A stretch of DNA of 50,256 nt from Arenibacter amylolyticus (GTDB lineage Bacteria > Bacteroidota > Bacteroidia > Flavobacteriales > Flavobacteriaceae). Position 1 is the stretch's first letter. Each line of letters opens with the position of its first letter. This document shows positions 34,573 to 44,232 of the stretch, one piece after another. The notes beneath the pieces were generated by a model. That model was not told where the DNA came from, made no database searches, and worked only from the letters and a program-made list of their open reading frames with translations. The DNA lies in the NCBI RefSeq assembly GCF_002150785.1, contig NZ_MTAZ01000010.1, forward strand, positions 1 to 50,256, read 5' to 3'. Position numbers and translations under genes: made by a program.

Positions 34573-36282
34573 ATGGATACAATCGTGAATAAGGCAAAAA
34601 GTTGGTTAACGGATTTCTTTGACCCCAAGACCAAGGAGGAAATACAACAATTAATAAACAACAATACCGAGGAATTGAAAGATCGTTTTTACAAGGATCT
34701 TGAATTTGGAACCGGGGGCATGCGGGGTATTATGGGTGCCGGGACCAATCGCATCAACAAATACACCCTTGGGAAAAGCACGCAAGGATTAAGCAACTAC
34801 TTAAAAATTGCCTATCCAGATACCGAATTAAAGGTGGTAATTGCGTACGACTGTAGGCACAACAGTGATACCCTTGCACGAACGGTAGCTGAAGTTTTTT
34901 CTGCGAACGGTATTAAGGTCTTTCTTTTTTCCGAATTAAGGACCACTCCAGAACTATCTTTTGCGGTGCGTCATCTAGATTGCCATGCAGGCATTGTACT
35001 AACCGCTTCCCATAATCCACCAGAATACAATGGATACAAGGTTTATTGGACCGATGGGGGACAAATTGTTCCTCCACAGGACGGGCAGATAATTTCGGAA
35101 ATAGACCAAGTTTCCTACGAGGATATCAAGTTTGAGGCAAACGAAGATTTGATACAGCTAATAGGTAAGGAAGTAGACGAGGCCTTTATCAATGCCTGTG
35201 TAGAGAACGGAAACTTCAACGCACAAGGAAAGGACAATTACAAAATAGTATTTACCTCCCTCCACGGTACCTCCATTACTGCCATCCCAGAAGTGCTTAA
35301 ACGGGCAGGCTACAAAAATGTAACCGTTATTGAAGAGCAGGCAAAGCCCGACGGAAATTTCCCTACGGTAAAGTCGCCCAACCCAGAAGAACCGGAAGCC
35401 TTATCCATGGCCATAGAAAAGGCCGAAGAAATAGGAGCGGATATTGTAATTGGTACGGATCCGGACTGTGACCGTTTAGGGGTTGCAGTACGTAACTTGG
35501 AGGGGAAGATGGAAATTTTGAACGGAAATCAATCCATGATTATGATGACCAAGTTTTTATTGGATCAGCGCAAGGCAAAAGGAATTAACGGGAACGAGTT
35601 TGTAGCTTCTACCATAGTTTCTACCCCCATGATGGATTCCCTAGCCAAAGCCTATGGGGTTGAGTGTAAAACTGCCCTTACCGGTTTTAAATGGATCGCT
35701 AAAATGATTAAAGACTACCCCGAGCAACCCTTTATAGGAGGTGGGGAAGAGAGTTTTGGTTTTATGGTAGGTGATTTTGTACGGGATAAAGATGCAGTAA
35801 CCTCTACCCTATTGGCTTGTGAAATTGGTGCCCAGGCAAAAGCCAACGGCAGTTCTTTTTACAAAGACCTGATAGATTGCTACGTGGCCTATGGATTTTA
35901 TAAGGAAAAATTGATTTCCCTTACTAAAAAGGGCATGCAAGGCGCCGAGGAAATTAAACAAATGATGAACGATTTTAAGGAGAATCCCGTAGCTTCCATA
36001 GACGGTTCTAAAGTAATCACCATTGAAGATTATAATACCGCTACTTCCAAGAATGTAGTAACCGGGGAAGTAACTGAACTGGATATCCCAAAATCCAATG
36101 TGTTGATATACATCGCAGAGGACGGCACAAAAATGGCCGCAAGACCCAGTGGAACAGAACCCAAAATTAAATTCTATTTCAGTATCAATGCTCCTTTGGA
36201 AAAGGCGGCCGACTTTAAAAAGGTGGATGCCCAATTGGATGCAAAAATCGATAGAATCCTAAATGAACTGAAAATTGATTAA
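34573..36282 (+). CDS. Phosphohexomutase (phosphoglucomutase/phosphomannomutase)
   Basis: A 569-residue alpha-D-phosphohexomutase superfamily enzyme. The active-site serine is Ser146 in TASHNPPEYNGYK. The metal loop is GTDPDCDRLG, the sugar-binding loop GGGEESFGFM, and the phosphate loop RPSGTEPKIKFYF close to the C-terminus. Length and the TASHNP/PEYNG combination fit the bacterial PgcA-like group, which interconverts glucose 1-phosphate and 6-phosphate, with mannose activity possible. It supplies sugar 1-phosphates for glycan synthesis. Its TAA stop overlaps the next gene's ATG (TAATG), so translation with the exporter is coupled. Cytosolic. Confidence 0.9.
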   Translation: MDTIVNKAKSWLTDFFDPKTKEEIQQLINNNTEELKDRFYKDLEFGTGGMRGIMGAGTNRINKYTLGKSTQGLSNYLKIAYPDTELKVVIAYDCRHNSDTLARTVAEVFSANGIKVFLFSELRTTPELSFAVRHLDCHAGIVLTASHNPPEYNGYKVYWTDGGQIVPPQDGQIISEIDQVSYEDIKFEANEDLIQLIGKEVDEAFINACVENGNFNAQGKDNYKIVFTSLHGTSITAIPEVLKRAGYKNVTVIEEQAKPDGNFPTVKSPNPEEPEALSMAIEKAEEIGADIVIGTDPDCDRLGVAVRNLEGKMEILNGNQSMIMMTKFLLDQRKAKGINGNEFVASTIVSTPMMDSLAKAYGVECKTALTGFKWIAKMIKDYPEQPFIGGGEESFGFMVGDFVRDKDAVTSTLLACEIGAQAKANGSSFYKDLIDCYVAYGFYKEKLISLTKKGMQGAEEIKQMMNDFKENPVASIDGSKVITIEDYNTATSKNVVTGEVTELDIPKSNVLIYIAEDGTKMAARPSGTEPKIKFYFSINAPLEKAADFKKVDAQLDAKIDRILNELKID

Positions 36283-38102
36283 TGGAGTACTTTAAAAAGA
36301 TCCTTCGTTTTGCGAAACCATACCGTAAATACGGTTTTTTAAACATTTTCTTTAACATTCTTTACGCCCTTTTTAGTGCGCTTAGCTTTGCCGCTTTGAT
36401 CCCTATGTTGGACGTGTTGTTTAAGCCCGAAAAAAAGGTATTGCAAGAACCGGTCTATACCAGTTTTGGACAGTTGAAGGATTACTTGCAGGATTATATA
36501 AATTACCAGGTAACGGCCTATTCCGGAGACGACGAGATGAAAGGTCTGGTCTTGGTCATAGGCCTGGTACTAGTACTTTTTCTTTTAAAGAACTTCTTTA
36601 ATTACTTGGCCATGTACTTCATCACCTTTTTAAGGAACGGAGTACTCAAGGACATCAGGAACAGTATGTACCAAAAGATAGTAGACCTACCCATCTCCTT
36701 CTATTCGGAAAAACGAAAGGGAGATGTTATTGCTAGGATTACTTCCGATGTACTAGAAATTCAACACTCCTTCCTTTCCGTGCTAGAATTGATTGTTCGG
36801 GAGCCTCTGACGATCGTTTTCACCATTTTGATTATGTTCGGAATCAGCACCGAGCTTACCCTCTTTGTCTTTATATTTATTCCTATTGCTGGCATGATAA
36901 TCTCCAGGATCGGAAAATCGCTTAAAAGGCAATCTGATAGAGTACAAAAGGAACAGGGTGAATTCCTTTCCATTGTAGAGGAAACCCTGGGCGGACTACG
37001 AGTAATTAAGGCCTTTAATTCGGAATCCAGGTTTTTTAAAACCTTTAGCAACTCTACCAGTAGATTTTTCCATTACTCCAATCAACTGCTAAACCGGCAG
37101 AACCTAGCTTCTCCCACGGGAGAATTCTTAGGGATTTTAGTAATTGGGGTGCTATTATGGTTCGGAGGGAAAATGGTATTAATAGACCAAACCCTGGATG
37201 CTTCCTCTTTTATTGCTTATATGGGGTTGGCGTATAATATCCTTACCCCAGCAAAGGCAATTAGTAAAGCTTCCTATGGAATTAAAAAAGGAAATGCTGC
37301 TGCCCAACGGGTACTTGATATTTTGGAAACAGAGAATCCCATTGTGGAAAAAACCAATGCCCTCTCTAAGACCGATTTCAATACAGGAATCACCCTTCAG
37401 GATATCTCCTTTAAATATGAGGACGAATACGTGTTGAGAAACTTTAACCTAAAGCTCCCAAAAGGCCATACGGTAGCCCTAGTAGGGCAGTCTGGAAGTG
37501 GAAAAAGTACCATCGCAAATTTGGTTACTAGATTCTACGACGTAAATGAAGGGGTTATTGAAATAGATGGAACCAATATTAAGGATTTCACTAAAAAATC
37601 GCTCCGTAATTTATTGGGATTAGTCACCCAAGACTCCATCCTTTTTAATGATACAGTAAAAAACAACATTGGATTGGGTAAGGAAGGTGCCAGCGAAGAG
37701 GAAATTATTGAGGCTGCCAAAATTGCCAATGCCCACGATTTTATAATGGAACTTCCCAATGGGTATGACACCAATATTGGCGATAGTGGAAATAAACTAA
37801 GTGGGGGACAGAAACAGCGTCTCTCCATCGCCAGGGCCGTACTAAAAAATCCGCCAATCATGATATTGGACGAGGCAACCTCAGCCCTGGATACGGAAAG
37901 TGAGCGTTTGGTACAGGATGCCTTGGAGAAAATGATGAAAAACCGAACCTCCATAGTCATTGCCCACCGACTCTCTACCATACAGAATGCAGATAATATA
38001 GTGGTGCTTCAAAAAGGAGTCATTGTAGAACAAGGATCCCATTCACAATTATTGGAAGCAAACGGGGTGTACAAAAACCTGGTAGCAATGCAGCAACTCT
38101 AA
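36282..38102 (+). CDS. MsbA-like ABC exporter (fused permease and ATPase)
   Basis: A 606-residue half-transporter that works as a homodimer. The N-terminal 330 residues carry six membrane helices of the type I exporter fold, and the ATPase follows: Walker A GQSGSGKST (about 407), signature LSGGQKQRLSIARA, Walker B MILDEATSALD and the H-loop AHRLSTI. Substrate unknown; MsbA relatives flip lipid A or other lipids. It shares one base with the phosphohexomutase stop codon, so it belongs to the glycosyltransferase/mutase operon. A hairpin terminator (38126-38159) follows. Confidence 0.9.
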   Translation: MEYFKKILRFAKPYRKYGFLNIFFNILYALFSALSFAALIPMLDVLFKPEKKVLQEPVYTSFGQLKDYLQDYINYQVTAYSGDDEMKGLVLVIGLVLVLFLLKNFFNYLAMYFITFLRNGVLKDIRNSMYQKIVDLPISFYSEKRKGDVIARITSDVLEIQHSFLSVLELIVREPLTIVFTILIMFGISTELTLFVFIFIPIAGMIISRIGKSLKRQSDRVQKEQGEFLSIVEETLGGLRVIKAFNSESRFFKTFSNSTSRFFHYSNQLLNRQNLASPTGEFLGILVIGVLLWFGGKMVLIDQTLDASSFIAYMGLAYNILTPAKAISKASYGIKKGNAAAQRVLDILETENPIVEKTNALSKTDFNTGITLQDISFKYEDEYVLRNFNLKLPKGHTVALVGQSGSGKSTIANLVTRFYDVNEGVIEIDGTNIKDFTKKSLRNLLGLVTQDSILFNDTVKNNIGLGKEGASEEEIIEAAKIANAHDFIMELPNGYDTNIGDSGNKLSGGQKQRLSIARAVLKNPPIMILDEATSALDTESERLVQDALEKMMKNRTSIVIAHRLSTIQNADNIVVLQKGVIVEQGSHSQLLEANGVYKNLVAMQQL

Positions 38103-38125
38103 AACCAGTATTCATATAAAGGTAG

Positions 38126-38159
38126 GCCCTCCAGAAGTCATTTCGATTTTCTGGAGGGC
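38126..38159 (+). terminator. Hairpin after the ABC exporter gene
   Basis: GCCCTCCAGAA and TTCTGGAGGGC form a perfect 11-bp stem with a 12-base loop. The following sequence (TCTCTATTT) is only moderately T-rich. It lies 24 bases after the exporter's stop codon and is the likely end of the operon. Confidence 0.7.
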
Positions 38160-38324
38160 TCTCTATTTATGGGAAACTAGCTTAGAGTGTTAGATTCCTA
38201 ATCATACAAAGCAGAAAACATTCCGGTTTTTCTTGGGTTTGCGAAATAAATAATTAAGGCCGCACCACTAAAAATTCAGCGATACCGCGGTAATATTTAG
38301 GCTTTCCATATCGCTCCTATTCCT

Positions 38325-38332
38325 TACCTTTG
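38325..38332 (+). promoter_or_regulatory. TAnnTTTG box upstream of mutS2
   Basis: TACCTTTG on the plus strand ends 18 bases before the mutS2 ATG at 38351. It implies a very short leader. A TTT is found near the -33 position but no clear TTG, so the match is partial. Confidence 0.5.
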
Positions 38333-38350
38333 AACCGATTAACAGTTACT

Positions 38351-40525
38351 ATGGCAAAAATAAGTTCCAAAACACTTCAAGATTTAGAGTTTCACACCGT
38401 TCTTCAACAGCTCTCCGTTAGATGTACTACGGAATTGGGGAAGGAACAGGTCCTAGATATAGCCCCAATAAGAGCCAAAGAAGAGCTCTTGGCCACCTTG
38501 GGACAAACATCGGAATACCTATCTAGTTTTACCAATGACAATAGGATACCCGGTCATGATTTTGATGCGATATCCCAAGAACTAAAACTTTTAAGGATAG
38601 AGAACACTACCATAGAGATCAGCGGTTTTAAAAGGATAGCAGGTATCTGTAATTCGGTAGCAACACACACCAAGTTCCTTAAGAAGTTTAAGGACTACTA
38701 CCCATTGCTCCTTCAAGTTTCTGAAGGGATCACCTACCACCCAGAGATTGTTAAATCTATAAATGACGTCATCGATAAATTTGGGGAGATTAAGAATACC
38801 GCATCCCCTAAATTACAAGAAATCCGCTCTCAAATAGGGACGGTAAAAGCCAAGATCAATCAAAGTTTTGCTTCTGCCCTTACCACCTATCAGGCATCCG
38901 ACTTATTAGATGAAATTAGGGAGTCTGTAGTAGACAATAGGCGGGTATTAGCCGTAAAGAGTATGCACCGTAAAAAGGTAAAGGGCTCTCTAATGGGTAC
39001 TTCCAAAACGGGCAGTATTGTTTATATAGAACCAGAAGCTACCTTAAGATACAGTAGGGAACTCAATAACCTGGAGTTTGAGGAAAGGGAAGAAATCCAG
39101 AAAATATTAAAGGACCTTACCCAGCAGACTCAGCCTTATTCCCAGGATTTGTACGACTATCAGCAGTTTTTGACGCAGATGGATATTACGGCGGCAAAGG
39201 CCAAATACGCCTTGGAAATGGATGCCTTATTGCCAGAAATCACCGAGGAAAGAGAACTCTATTTAAGAGACGCCTACCACCCCTTACTTTTCCTAAACAA
39301 CAAGTATAAAAAGGAAAAAACCTACCCACAGACTATTACCCTCCATCCAGAGAACAGAATCATTGTTATTTCTGGTCCAAACGCAGGGGGGAAAAGTATT
39401 ACTTTAAAAACCATAGGACTGCTTCAATTAATGCTGCAGAGCGGCTTATTGATTCCGGTACACGAACGATCTAAAGTATGTTTATTCACCAATATACTAA
39501 CGGATATTGGCGACAACCAATCCATTGAAAACCACTTAAGTACCTATAGCTACCGACTTAAGAACATGAACTACTTTCTGCGAAAAGTCAACGACAAGAC
39601 CTTGTTCTTAATTGACGAATTTGGAACTGGTAGTGATCCCGAACTGGGCGGTGCTTTAGCCGAAACATTTTTGGAGGTATTTTATGAACGAGGTGCCTAT
39701 GGCGTAATTACTACCCACTACTCCAATTTAAAACTTTTGGCAAACGAACTCCCCCATGTCACCAATGCCAATATGCTTTTTGATGGGAAGTCTTTAGAAC
39801 CCACCTTTCAATTAGTCTTGGGCCAGGCAGGTAGTTCCTTCACCTTTGAGGTAGCGCAAAAAAATGGGATTCCCTATAGCTTAATCAATAAGGCGAAAAA
39901 GAAAATAGAACGCGGGAAGGTGCGTTTTGATGCCACCATTGCCAAACTACAGAAAGAACGTAGTAAAATGGAGAAAACTGGATCTAGATTACAGGAAGAG
40001 GAATCTAAAGCTAGGACGGAGGCCCAGAAGTTGGAAGACCTCAACTCCAAAATTAAATCCAAATTGGAAAATTACCAGGAGTTATATGACCACAACCAAC
40101 GGATGATCTATTTGGGAAATAAGGTAAACACCGCTGCCGAGAAATATTTTCAGGATAAAAAAAGGCGCCCCTTAATCTCAGAACTACTCAAGATCGTTGA
40201 GACAGAAAACAGTAAACGGAAAAAGAAATCCCCAAAGGAGGTAAAGGCACAAAAGGAGAAAAAAGCCAAAGTAGAACAAGAGGTAATAAAAAAGGTAGAG
40301 GTAATCCGCGAAAGAAAAAAGGTGGCAAAAAAGAAGGCCGCGGTAGTAGAAAAAAACAAGCCTCGCCCTATTTTCAAAATTGGCGATCGGGTACGGATGA
40401 TGGATGGAAAAGCGGTAGGAAGTATAGACAACCTAGAGAAGGACAAGGCCATCGTAAATTATGGCATTTTCACTACCAATGTGAACGTAGATCAACTGGA
40501 ATTGGTGCAGGCGGCTAAAAAATAA
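38351..40525 (+). CDS. mutS2: MutS2-family ATPase without an Smr domain
   Basis: A 724-residue MutS2-type protein. The MutS core and clamp are followed by Walker A (SGPNAGGKS, about 341-349) and Walker B (LFLIDEFGTGSDPELG). Bacterial MutS2 usually ends in an Smr nuclease domain of about 80 residues; here the C-terminus is a lysine-rich linker (about 615-665) and a small KOW-like domain (KIGDRVRMMDGKAVGSI to the end), with no Smr motif. Flavobacterial MutS2 proteins are often this short, as I recall. MutS2 binds branched DNA or collided ribosomes in other bacteria. I start at ATG 38351; the frame opens at a TTG 21 bases earlier that falls inside the promoter box. Confidence 0.85.
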   Translation: MAKISSKTLQDLEFHTVLQQLSVRCTTELGKEQVLDIAPIRAKEELLATLGQTSEYLSSFTNDNRIPGHDFDAISQELKLLRIENTTIEISGFKRIAGICNSVATHTKFLKKFKDYYPLLLQVSEGITYHPEIVKSINDVIDKFGEIKNTASPKLQEIRSQIGTVKAKINQSFASALTTYQASDLLDEIRESVVDNRRVLAVKSMHRKKVKGSLMGTSKTGSIVYIEPEATLRYSRELNNLEFEEREEIQKILKDLTQQTQPYSQDLYDYQQFLTQMDITAAKAKYALEMDALLPEITEERELYLRDAYHPLLFLNNKYKKEKTYPQTITLHPENRIIVISGPNAGGKSITLKTIGLLQLMLQSGLLIPVHERSKVCLFTNILTDIGDNQSIENHLSTYSYRLKNMNYFLRKVNDKTLFLIDEFGTGSDPELGGALAETFLEVFYERGAYGVITTHYSNLKLLANELPHVTNANMLFDGKSLEPTFQLVLGQAGSSFTFEVAQKNGIPYSLINKAKKKIERGKVRFDATIAKLQKERSKMEKTGSRLQEEESKARTEAQKLEDLNSKIKSKLENYQELYDHNQRMIYLGNKVNTAAEKYFQDKKRRPLISELLKIVETENSKRKKKSPKEVKAQKEKKAKVEQEVIKKVEVIRERKKVAKKKAAVVEKNKPRPIFKIGDRVRMMDGKAVGSIDNLEKDKAIVNYGIFTTNVNVDQLELVQAAKK

Positions 40526-40638
40526 CTCCGAACCCCTAACTTCTTGCAACTAAGCATTGCGGGGATGACCCCTAAAAACACGATTATTAACCCTATAAGA
40601 AGTATTTATAACTATTGGAATTTAGCTTCCAGCCACTA

Positions 40639-40646
40639 TATCTTTG
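40639..40646 (+). promoter_or_regulatory. Promoter of the DCC gene, touching its start codon
   Basis: TATCTTTG ends 4 bases before the ATG at 40651. TTG at 40615-40617 precedes it at 21 bases, giving a good consensus. The predicted transcription start falls at or next to the ATG, so the mRNA may be leaderless. Confidence 0.6.
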
Positions 40647-40650
40647 CAAA

Positions 40651-41061
40651 ATGGAAACAAATCAAAAGAAAATTCTATTGTTTGACGGTGTGTGTAATTT
40701 ATGCAACAACGCTGTTCAATATGTAATAAAAAGAGATAAGAACGATTTGTATAGGTATGCCGCTTTACAGAGTGATATTGGGCGTAAATTAACTGCCGAC
40801 CGTCATATAGATACCTCCCAGGTAGACTCCATCATTTTGATAGAACCTGGAGTGGCTTATTATACGAAGTCTGCCGCCGCTCTAAAAATTGCTAAGTCTT
40901 TTGGCGGACTATGGGGTTTGGCAGCTATTCTGGAATGGATTCCGGAAGGCCTAAGCAACGTGGTGTACGATTTTGTTGCTAAGAACCGCTATCGTTGGTA
41001 CGGGAAAAAAGAGGCCTGCATGGTTCCCACCCCAGAACTGAAGGCCAAATTCCTGGACTAG
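40651..41061 (+). CDS. DCC-family (DUF393) thiol-disulfide oxidoreductase
   Basis: A 136-residue protein of the DCC family. The DxxCxxC signature is at residues 12-18 (FDGVCNLCN, Cys15 and Cys18). The remaining pattern, including AALQSDIGRKL and the C-terminal RYRWYGKKEACMVPTP, matches the family. A thioredoxin-like fold is predicted; the reaction in vivo is not established. I begin at ATG 40651; the longer frame that opens at a TTG (40615) would put that TTG inside the promoter's -33 element. The gene lies between mutS2 and fumC and appears to be a single-gene unit. Confidence 0.82.
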   Translation: METNQKKILLFDGVCNLCNNAVQYVIKRDKNDLYRYAALQSDIGRKLTADRHIDTSQVDSIILIEPGVAYYTKSAAALKIAKSFGGLWGLAAILEWIPEGLSNVVYDFVAKNRYRWYGKKEACMVPTPELKAKFLD

Positions 41062-41191
41062 TCCCCATACCTTAAAAAAATAGCAGTCCCTAAGATTCGT
41101 AACCTACTAATGAGATAATTAAAAGACATAAGTAATAGGAACTAACACGGCAAAGCTGAGGAATAAACTTTCTTTCTTGGGCATATAAGCT

Positions 41192-41199
41192 TAAATTTG
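41192..41199 (+). promoter_or_regulatory. TAnnTTTG box upstream of fumC
   Basis: TAAATTTG on the plus strand ends 27 bases before the fumC ATG. No TTG is at perfect distance upstream (one is at 12 bases), so it is a partial match. Confidence 0.5.
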
Positions 41200-41226
41200 T
41201 AACAATCATTAAACGGAATATCAATT

Positions 41227-42627
41227 ATGGAATATCGCATTGAAAAAGATACCATGGGCGAGGTAAAGGTGCCGTCCAACAAATATTGGGGAGCACAAAC
41301 CGAACGCTCCAGAAACAATTTTAAAATTGGTCCTCCGGCTTCCATGCCTTTGGACATCGTTTATGGTTTTGCCTATTTAAAGAAAGCGGCCGCTTACACC
41401 AACCATGAGCTAGGTGTTTTAGAAGTTGAAAAAAGAGATCTTATAGCCCAGGTCTGCGATGAGATCTTGGAGGGTAAGCACGATGATCAATTTCCGTTGG
41501 TAATTTGGCAAACAGGTTCTGGGACCCAAAGCAATATGAATGTGAACGAGGTGGTTGCCAACAGGGCCCATGAAATTGCTGGCAAGAAAATTGGCGAAGG
41601 GGAAAAGACCATTCAACCTAACGATGACGTTAACAAGTCGCAGTCCTCTAACGATACTTTCCCAACTGGGATGCATATTGCCGCGTACAAGAAGATTGTA
41701 GAGACCACCATCCCTGGAGTTACACAACTAAGAAACACCTTAGATAAAAAAGCAAAGGAATTTGCAAAGGTGGTAAAAATAGGACGTACCCATTTAATGG
41801 ATGCCACTCCCCTAACCTTGGGACAGGAAATTTCTGGTTACGTTTCTCAATTAGATCACGGTTTACGAGCCCTTAACTACACACTAGACCACCTAAGTGA
41901 ATTGGCTTTGGGAGGTACGGCCGTAGGTACTGGTTTAAACACCCCAGAGGGCTATGATGTATTGGTAGCAGAGTACATTGCCAAATTTACAGGTTTACCC
42001 TTTAAAACCGCTGAAAACAAGTTTGAAGCCTTGGCTGCCCATGATGCCATGGTGTCTACCCACGGAGCACTAAAACAATTGGCTGTAGCCTTAAACAAAA
42101 TTGCCAACGATATAAGAATGATGGCTTCTGGCCCTAGGTCTGGAATTGGCGAAATTATAATTCCGGCCAATGAGCCTGGGAGTTCCATTATGCCTGGAAA
42201 GGTTAACCCCACTCAGTGTGAAGCCCTAACCATGGTATGTGCCCAAGTAATGGGGAACGATGTTGCGATTTCTGTTGGGGGAACACAAGGCCATTATGAG
42301 TTAAACGTTTTTAAACCAATGATGGCAGCCAACCTATTGCAATCTGCTCAACTACTGGGTGACGCTTGTGTAAGTTTTGATGAGCATTGCGCATCGGGAA
42401 TAGAGCCCAATTACGAGGTAATAGAGGAGTTGTTAAATAATTCCTTGATGCTGGTAACTGCGCTTAATACAAAAATAGGGTATTATAAAGCTGCAGAGAT
42501 TGCCAATACGGCCCATAAAAATGGCACCACCTTAAAAGAGGAGGCTATTAACTTGGGGTATGTAACCGCTGAGCAGTACGACGAATGGGTTAGACCGGAA
42601 GATATGGTAGGAACCCTCAATAAATAA
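41227..42627 (+). CDS. fumC: Fumarate hydratase, class II
   Basis: A 466-residue class II (iron-independent) fumarase of the aspartase/fumarase superfamily; it interconverts fumarate and malate in the TCA cycle. Three conserved regions are visible: [30 protein letters not shown], and the signature loop [15 protein letters not shown] (about residue 318-332), which contains the catalytic serine. Length matches FumC. It stands alone, with a TAnnTTTG box 27 bases upstream and a strong terminator just after the stop. Cytosolic tetramer in relatives. Confidence 0.95.
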   Translation: MEYRIEKDTMGEVKVPSNKYWGAQTERSRNNFKIGPPASMPLDIVYGFAYLKKAAAYTNHELGVLEVEKRDLIAQVCDEILEGKHDDQFPLVIWQTGSGTQSNMNVNEVVANRAHEIAGKKIGEGEKTIQPNDDVNKSQSSNDTFPTGMHIAAYKKIVETTIPGVTQLRNTLDKKAKEFAKVVKIGRTHLMDATPLTLGQEISGYVSQLDHGLRALNYTLDHLSELALGGTAVGTGLNTPEGYDVLVAEYIAKFTGLPFKTAENKFEALAAHDAMVSTHGALKQLAVALNKIANDIRMMASGPRSGIGEIIIPANEPGSSIMPGKVNPTQCEALTMVCAQVMGNDVAISVGGTQGHYELNVFKPMMAANLLQSAQLLGDACVSFDEHCASGIEPNYEVIEELLNNSLMLVTALNTKIGYYKAAEIANTAHKNGTTLKEEAINLGYVTAEQYDEWVRPEDMVGTLNK

Positions 42628-42646
42628 ACTTCACAATCTTCAATAA

Positions 42647-42677
42647 AAAAGGCCGATCTGTTGCAGATCGGCCTTTT
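42647..42677. terminator. Bidirectional terminator between fumC and the coiled-coil protein
   Basis: AAAAGGCCGATCTG pairs perfectly with CAGATCGGCCTTTT over 14 bp around a TTG loop, followed by TTTTGATTTG on the plus strand and six Ts on the minus strand, so it serves both convergent genes. Confidence 0.9.
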
Positions 42678-42697
42678 GATTTGATGGGTGGATTTCC

Positions 42698-43585
42698 TTA
42701 TTTCAATTCGAACTTGGAAGTGCCCAATAGTTTCAATCCATTATCATAGACATTCACCATATAATTTCCTTTCTGAAAATCACCGGCAGGCTTATCTATA
42801 AAGTCGCACACATCTAAGGCACGGTTCTCATAATAGAATTCGGTCCCCTTACTATAGGTTATAGATGCTCCCGACTCTGAGGTTTGGGAGAAGCTTTCAC
42901 CCAAAACATTTCCTTGTGGATCCAAAACCTCGATAAAAAATTGTCGGTCTCCCGCCTGAGCAATAACATTGTCTGCAACAGTGAAACAAACTTTTAGTTT
43001 ATCTGTAGCTCTTGCTCTAGAAGTAGAAACCAATTTACCATTTCTTCTTTCCCTTACCGCATCTACGCTAAACTTAGAAAGATTTAAGGTAGATCCTTTT
43101 TCAAGTACGTCGGCCAATTGGGTGTTCTGTACCACTAAAGAATCATTAAAAATAGTTTGTTTCTCCAATTCTACATAGGTACTATCCCTTTGCATAGCCA
43201 AGAAGGTGTTAGATCTGGTTAAGGAATCTACTTTTCTCAATAGCTGCTCGCGCTCTTTGGTTAAAATTCCAACTTGCTTTCTATATCTGTACAGACTTGC
43301 GATGTCGGATTTCATGGTTTTAACGGAATCTATGTATTTTGCAATATTATCCCTAGCCGTTACCAATTCTTCGTTGGTAGCATTGCTTTCCAAAATTGCT
43401 TTGTCATATTCCGATTTTAAACTAGTGAGATCCTCAACCACCAATTCTTTCTCTTTAGTGAGCAAGGCCTCATTTTTTTGCTTATCCTGATAAAGACTTA
43501 CGGTATATATAATTACACCCAGTAAAATTACAGCGAGCAGCCCCGCTATAACCTTCAACCCATTATTGCTTTTTGTTTCAGTCAT
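42698..43585 (-). CDS. Membrane-anchored coiled-coil protein of unknown function
   Basis: A 295-residue protein. A single hydrophobic segment (about residues 11-30) anchors the N-terminus, leaving a short cytosolic tail. Residues 35-165 are strongly helical and heptad-like (for example LTSLKSEYDKAILESNATNEELVTARDNIAKY region), predicting a long coiled coil. The C-terminal 120 residues look beta-rich. Such proteins are common in Flavobacteria and are often annotated only by analogy, sometimes as chromosome partitioning proteins, which the sequence does not support. It lies alone, convergent with fumC and divergent from the GNAT gene. I do not assign a function. Confidence 0.75.
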   Translation of the reverse strand: MTETKSNNGLKVIAGLLAVILLGVIIYTVSLYQDKQKNEALLTKEKELVVEDLTSLKSEYDKAILESNATNEELVTARDNIAKYIDSVKTMKSDIASLYRYRKQVGILTKEREQLLRKVDSLTRSNTFLAMQRDSTYVELEKQTIFNDSLVVQNTQLADVLEKGSTLNLSKFSVDAVRERRNGKLVSTSRARATDKLKVCFTVADNVIAQAGDRQFFIEVLDPQGNVLGESFSQTSESGASITYSKGTEFYYENRALDVCDFIDKPAGDFQKGNYMVNVYDNGLKLLGTSKFELK

Positions 43586-43747
43586 GATTTTAGTAATTAA
43601 TTAATTTTCTTTGGTTAACTTTAATTTGTTTGTATCATACATATATACGAAAAGGTTTCGTTTTTAGATTTTTTTGGCAAAAAAAATAATTTATCCCTAA
43701 AAACTAAGATCCTTATATTAACTTTATAAAAACCGAATTTCAATACC

Positions 43748-44221
43748 ATGTCCTTAGAAATTCTTCCTTTTGAGTCAGGCAATTCCGATCATGCTCACAG
43801 TTTTAAAATCTTAAACGAAGCATGGTTAACCAAACATTTTTATCTAGAGCCTAAGGATCAACAACTTTTAGCCAACAGTGAAGCTAATATAATCAATAAA
43901 GGCGGTTATATTTATTTTGCTCGGTTGAATGGAGAAATTATTGGTTGCTTTGCACTATTGCCCCATGCCTTTGGGGAGTATGAATTAAGTAAAATGGCGG
44001 TAGATCCCACTTACCAAGGAATGAAAATTGGGCAAGCCCTATTACAGCATGCCGTAGAAGTAGGAAAGAAAAATAAATGGAAGAAGCTGATGCTATACTC
44101 CAATACCCGCTTAAAAAATGCCATTCACATCTATAAAAAAATTGGTTTTAAAGAGGTTGTACTGGAAAATGACCTGCCCTACGACCGGTGTGATATAAAA
44201 ATGGAATTGGCTTTAACCTAA
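43748..44221 (+). CDS. GNAT-family N-acetyltransferase
   Basis: A 157-residue GNAT. The acetyl-CoA-binding segment is visible at about residues 79-101: MAVDPTYQGMKIGQALLQHAV, with the Q-x-x-x-I-G pattern of motif A. The later IYKKIGFKEVVLEND is the typical motif B region. Substrate cannot be determined. It is 11 bases upstream of the MBL-fold lipoprotein gene and on the same strand, so the two are probably in one operon. No perfect TAnnTTTG box is upstream (TAACTTTA is a one-off match). Confidence 0.85.
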   Translation: MSLEILPFESGNSDHAHSFKILNEAWLTKHFYLEPKDQQLLANSEANIINKGGYIYFARLNGEIIGCFALLPHAFGEYELSKMAVDPTYQGMKIGQALLQHAVEVGKKNKWKKLMLYSNTRLKNAIHIYKKIGFKEVVLENDLPYDRCDIKMELALT

Positions 44222-44232
44222 AATCAACTATC

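Noticed and set aside
38330-38353. TTG start of mutS2 upstream of the ATG
   Set aside because: The TTG lies within the TACCTTTG promoter box; the ATG at 38351 begins the family-like MAKISSKTL.
40544-40726. 60-codon ORF before the DCC gene
   Set aside because: It overlaps the DCC promoter and start in another frame, shows no family resemblance and has a poor initiation context.
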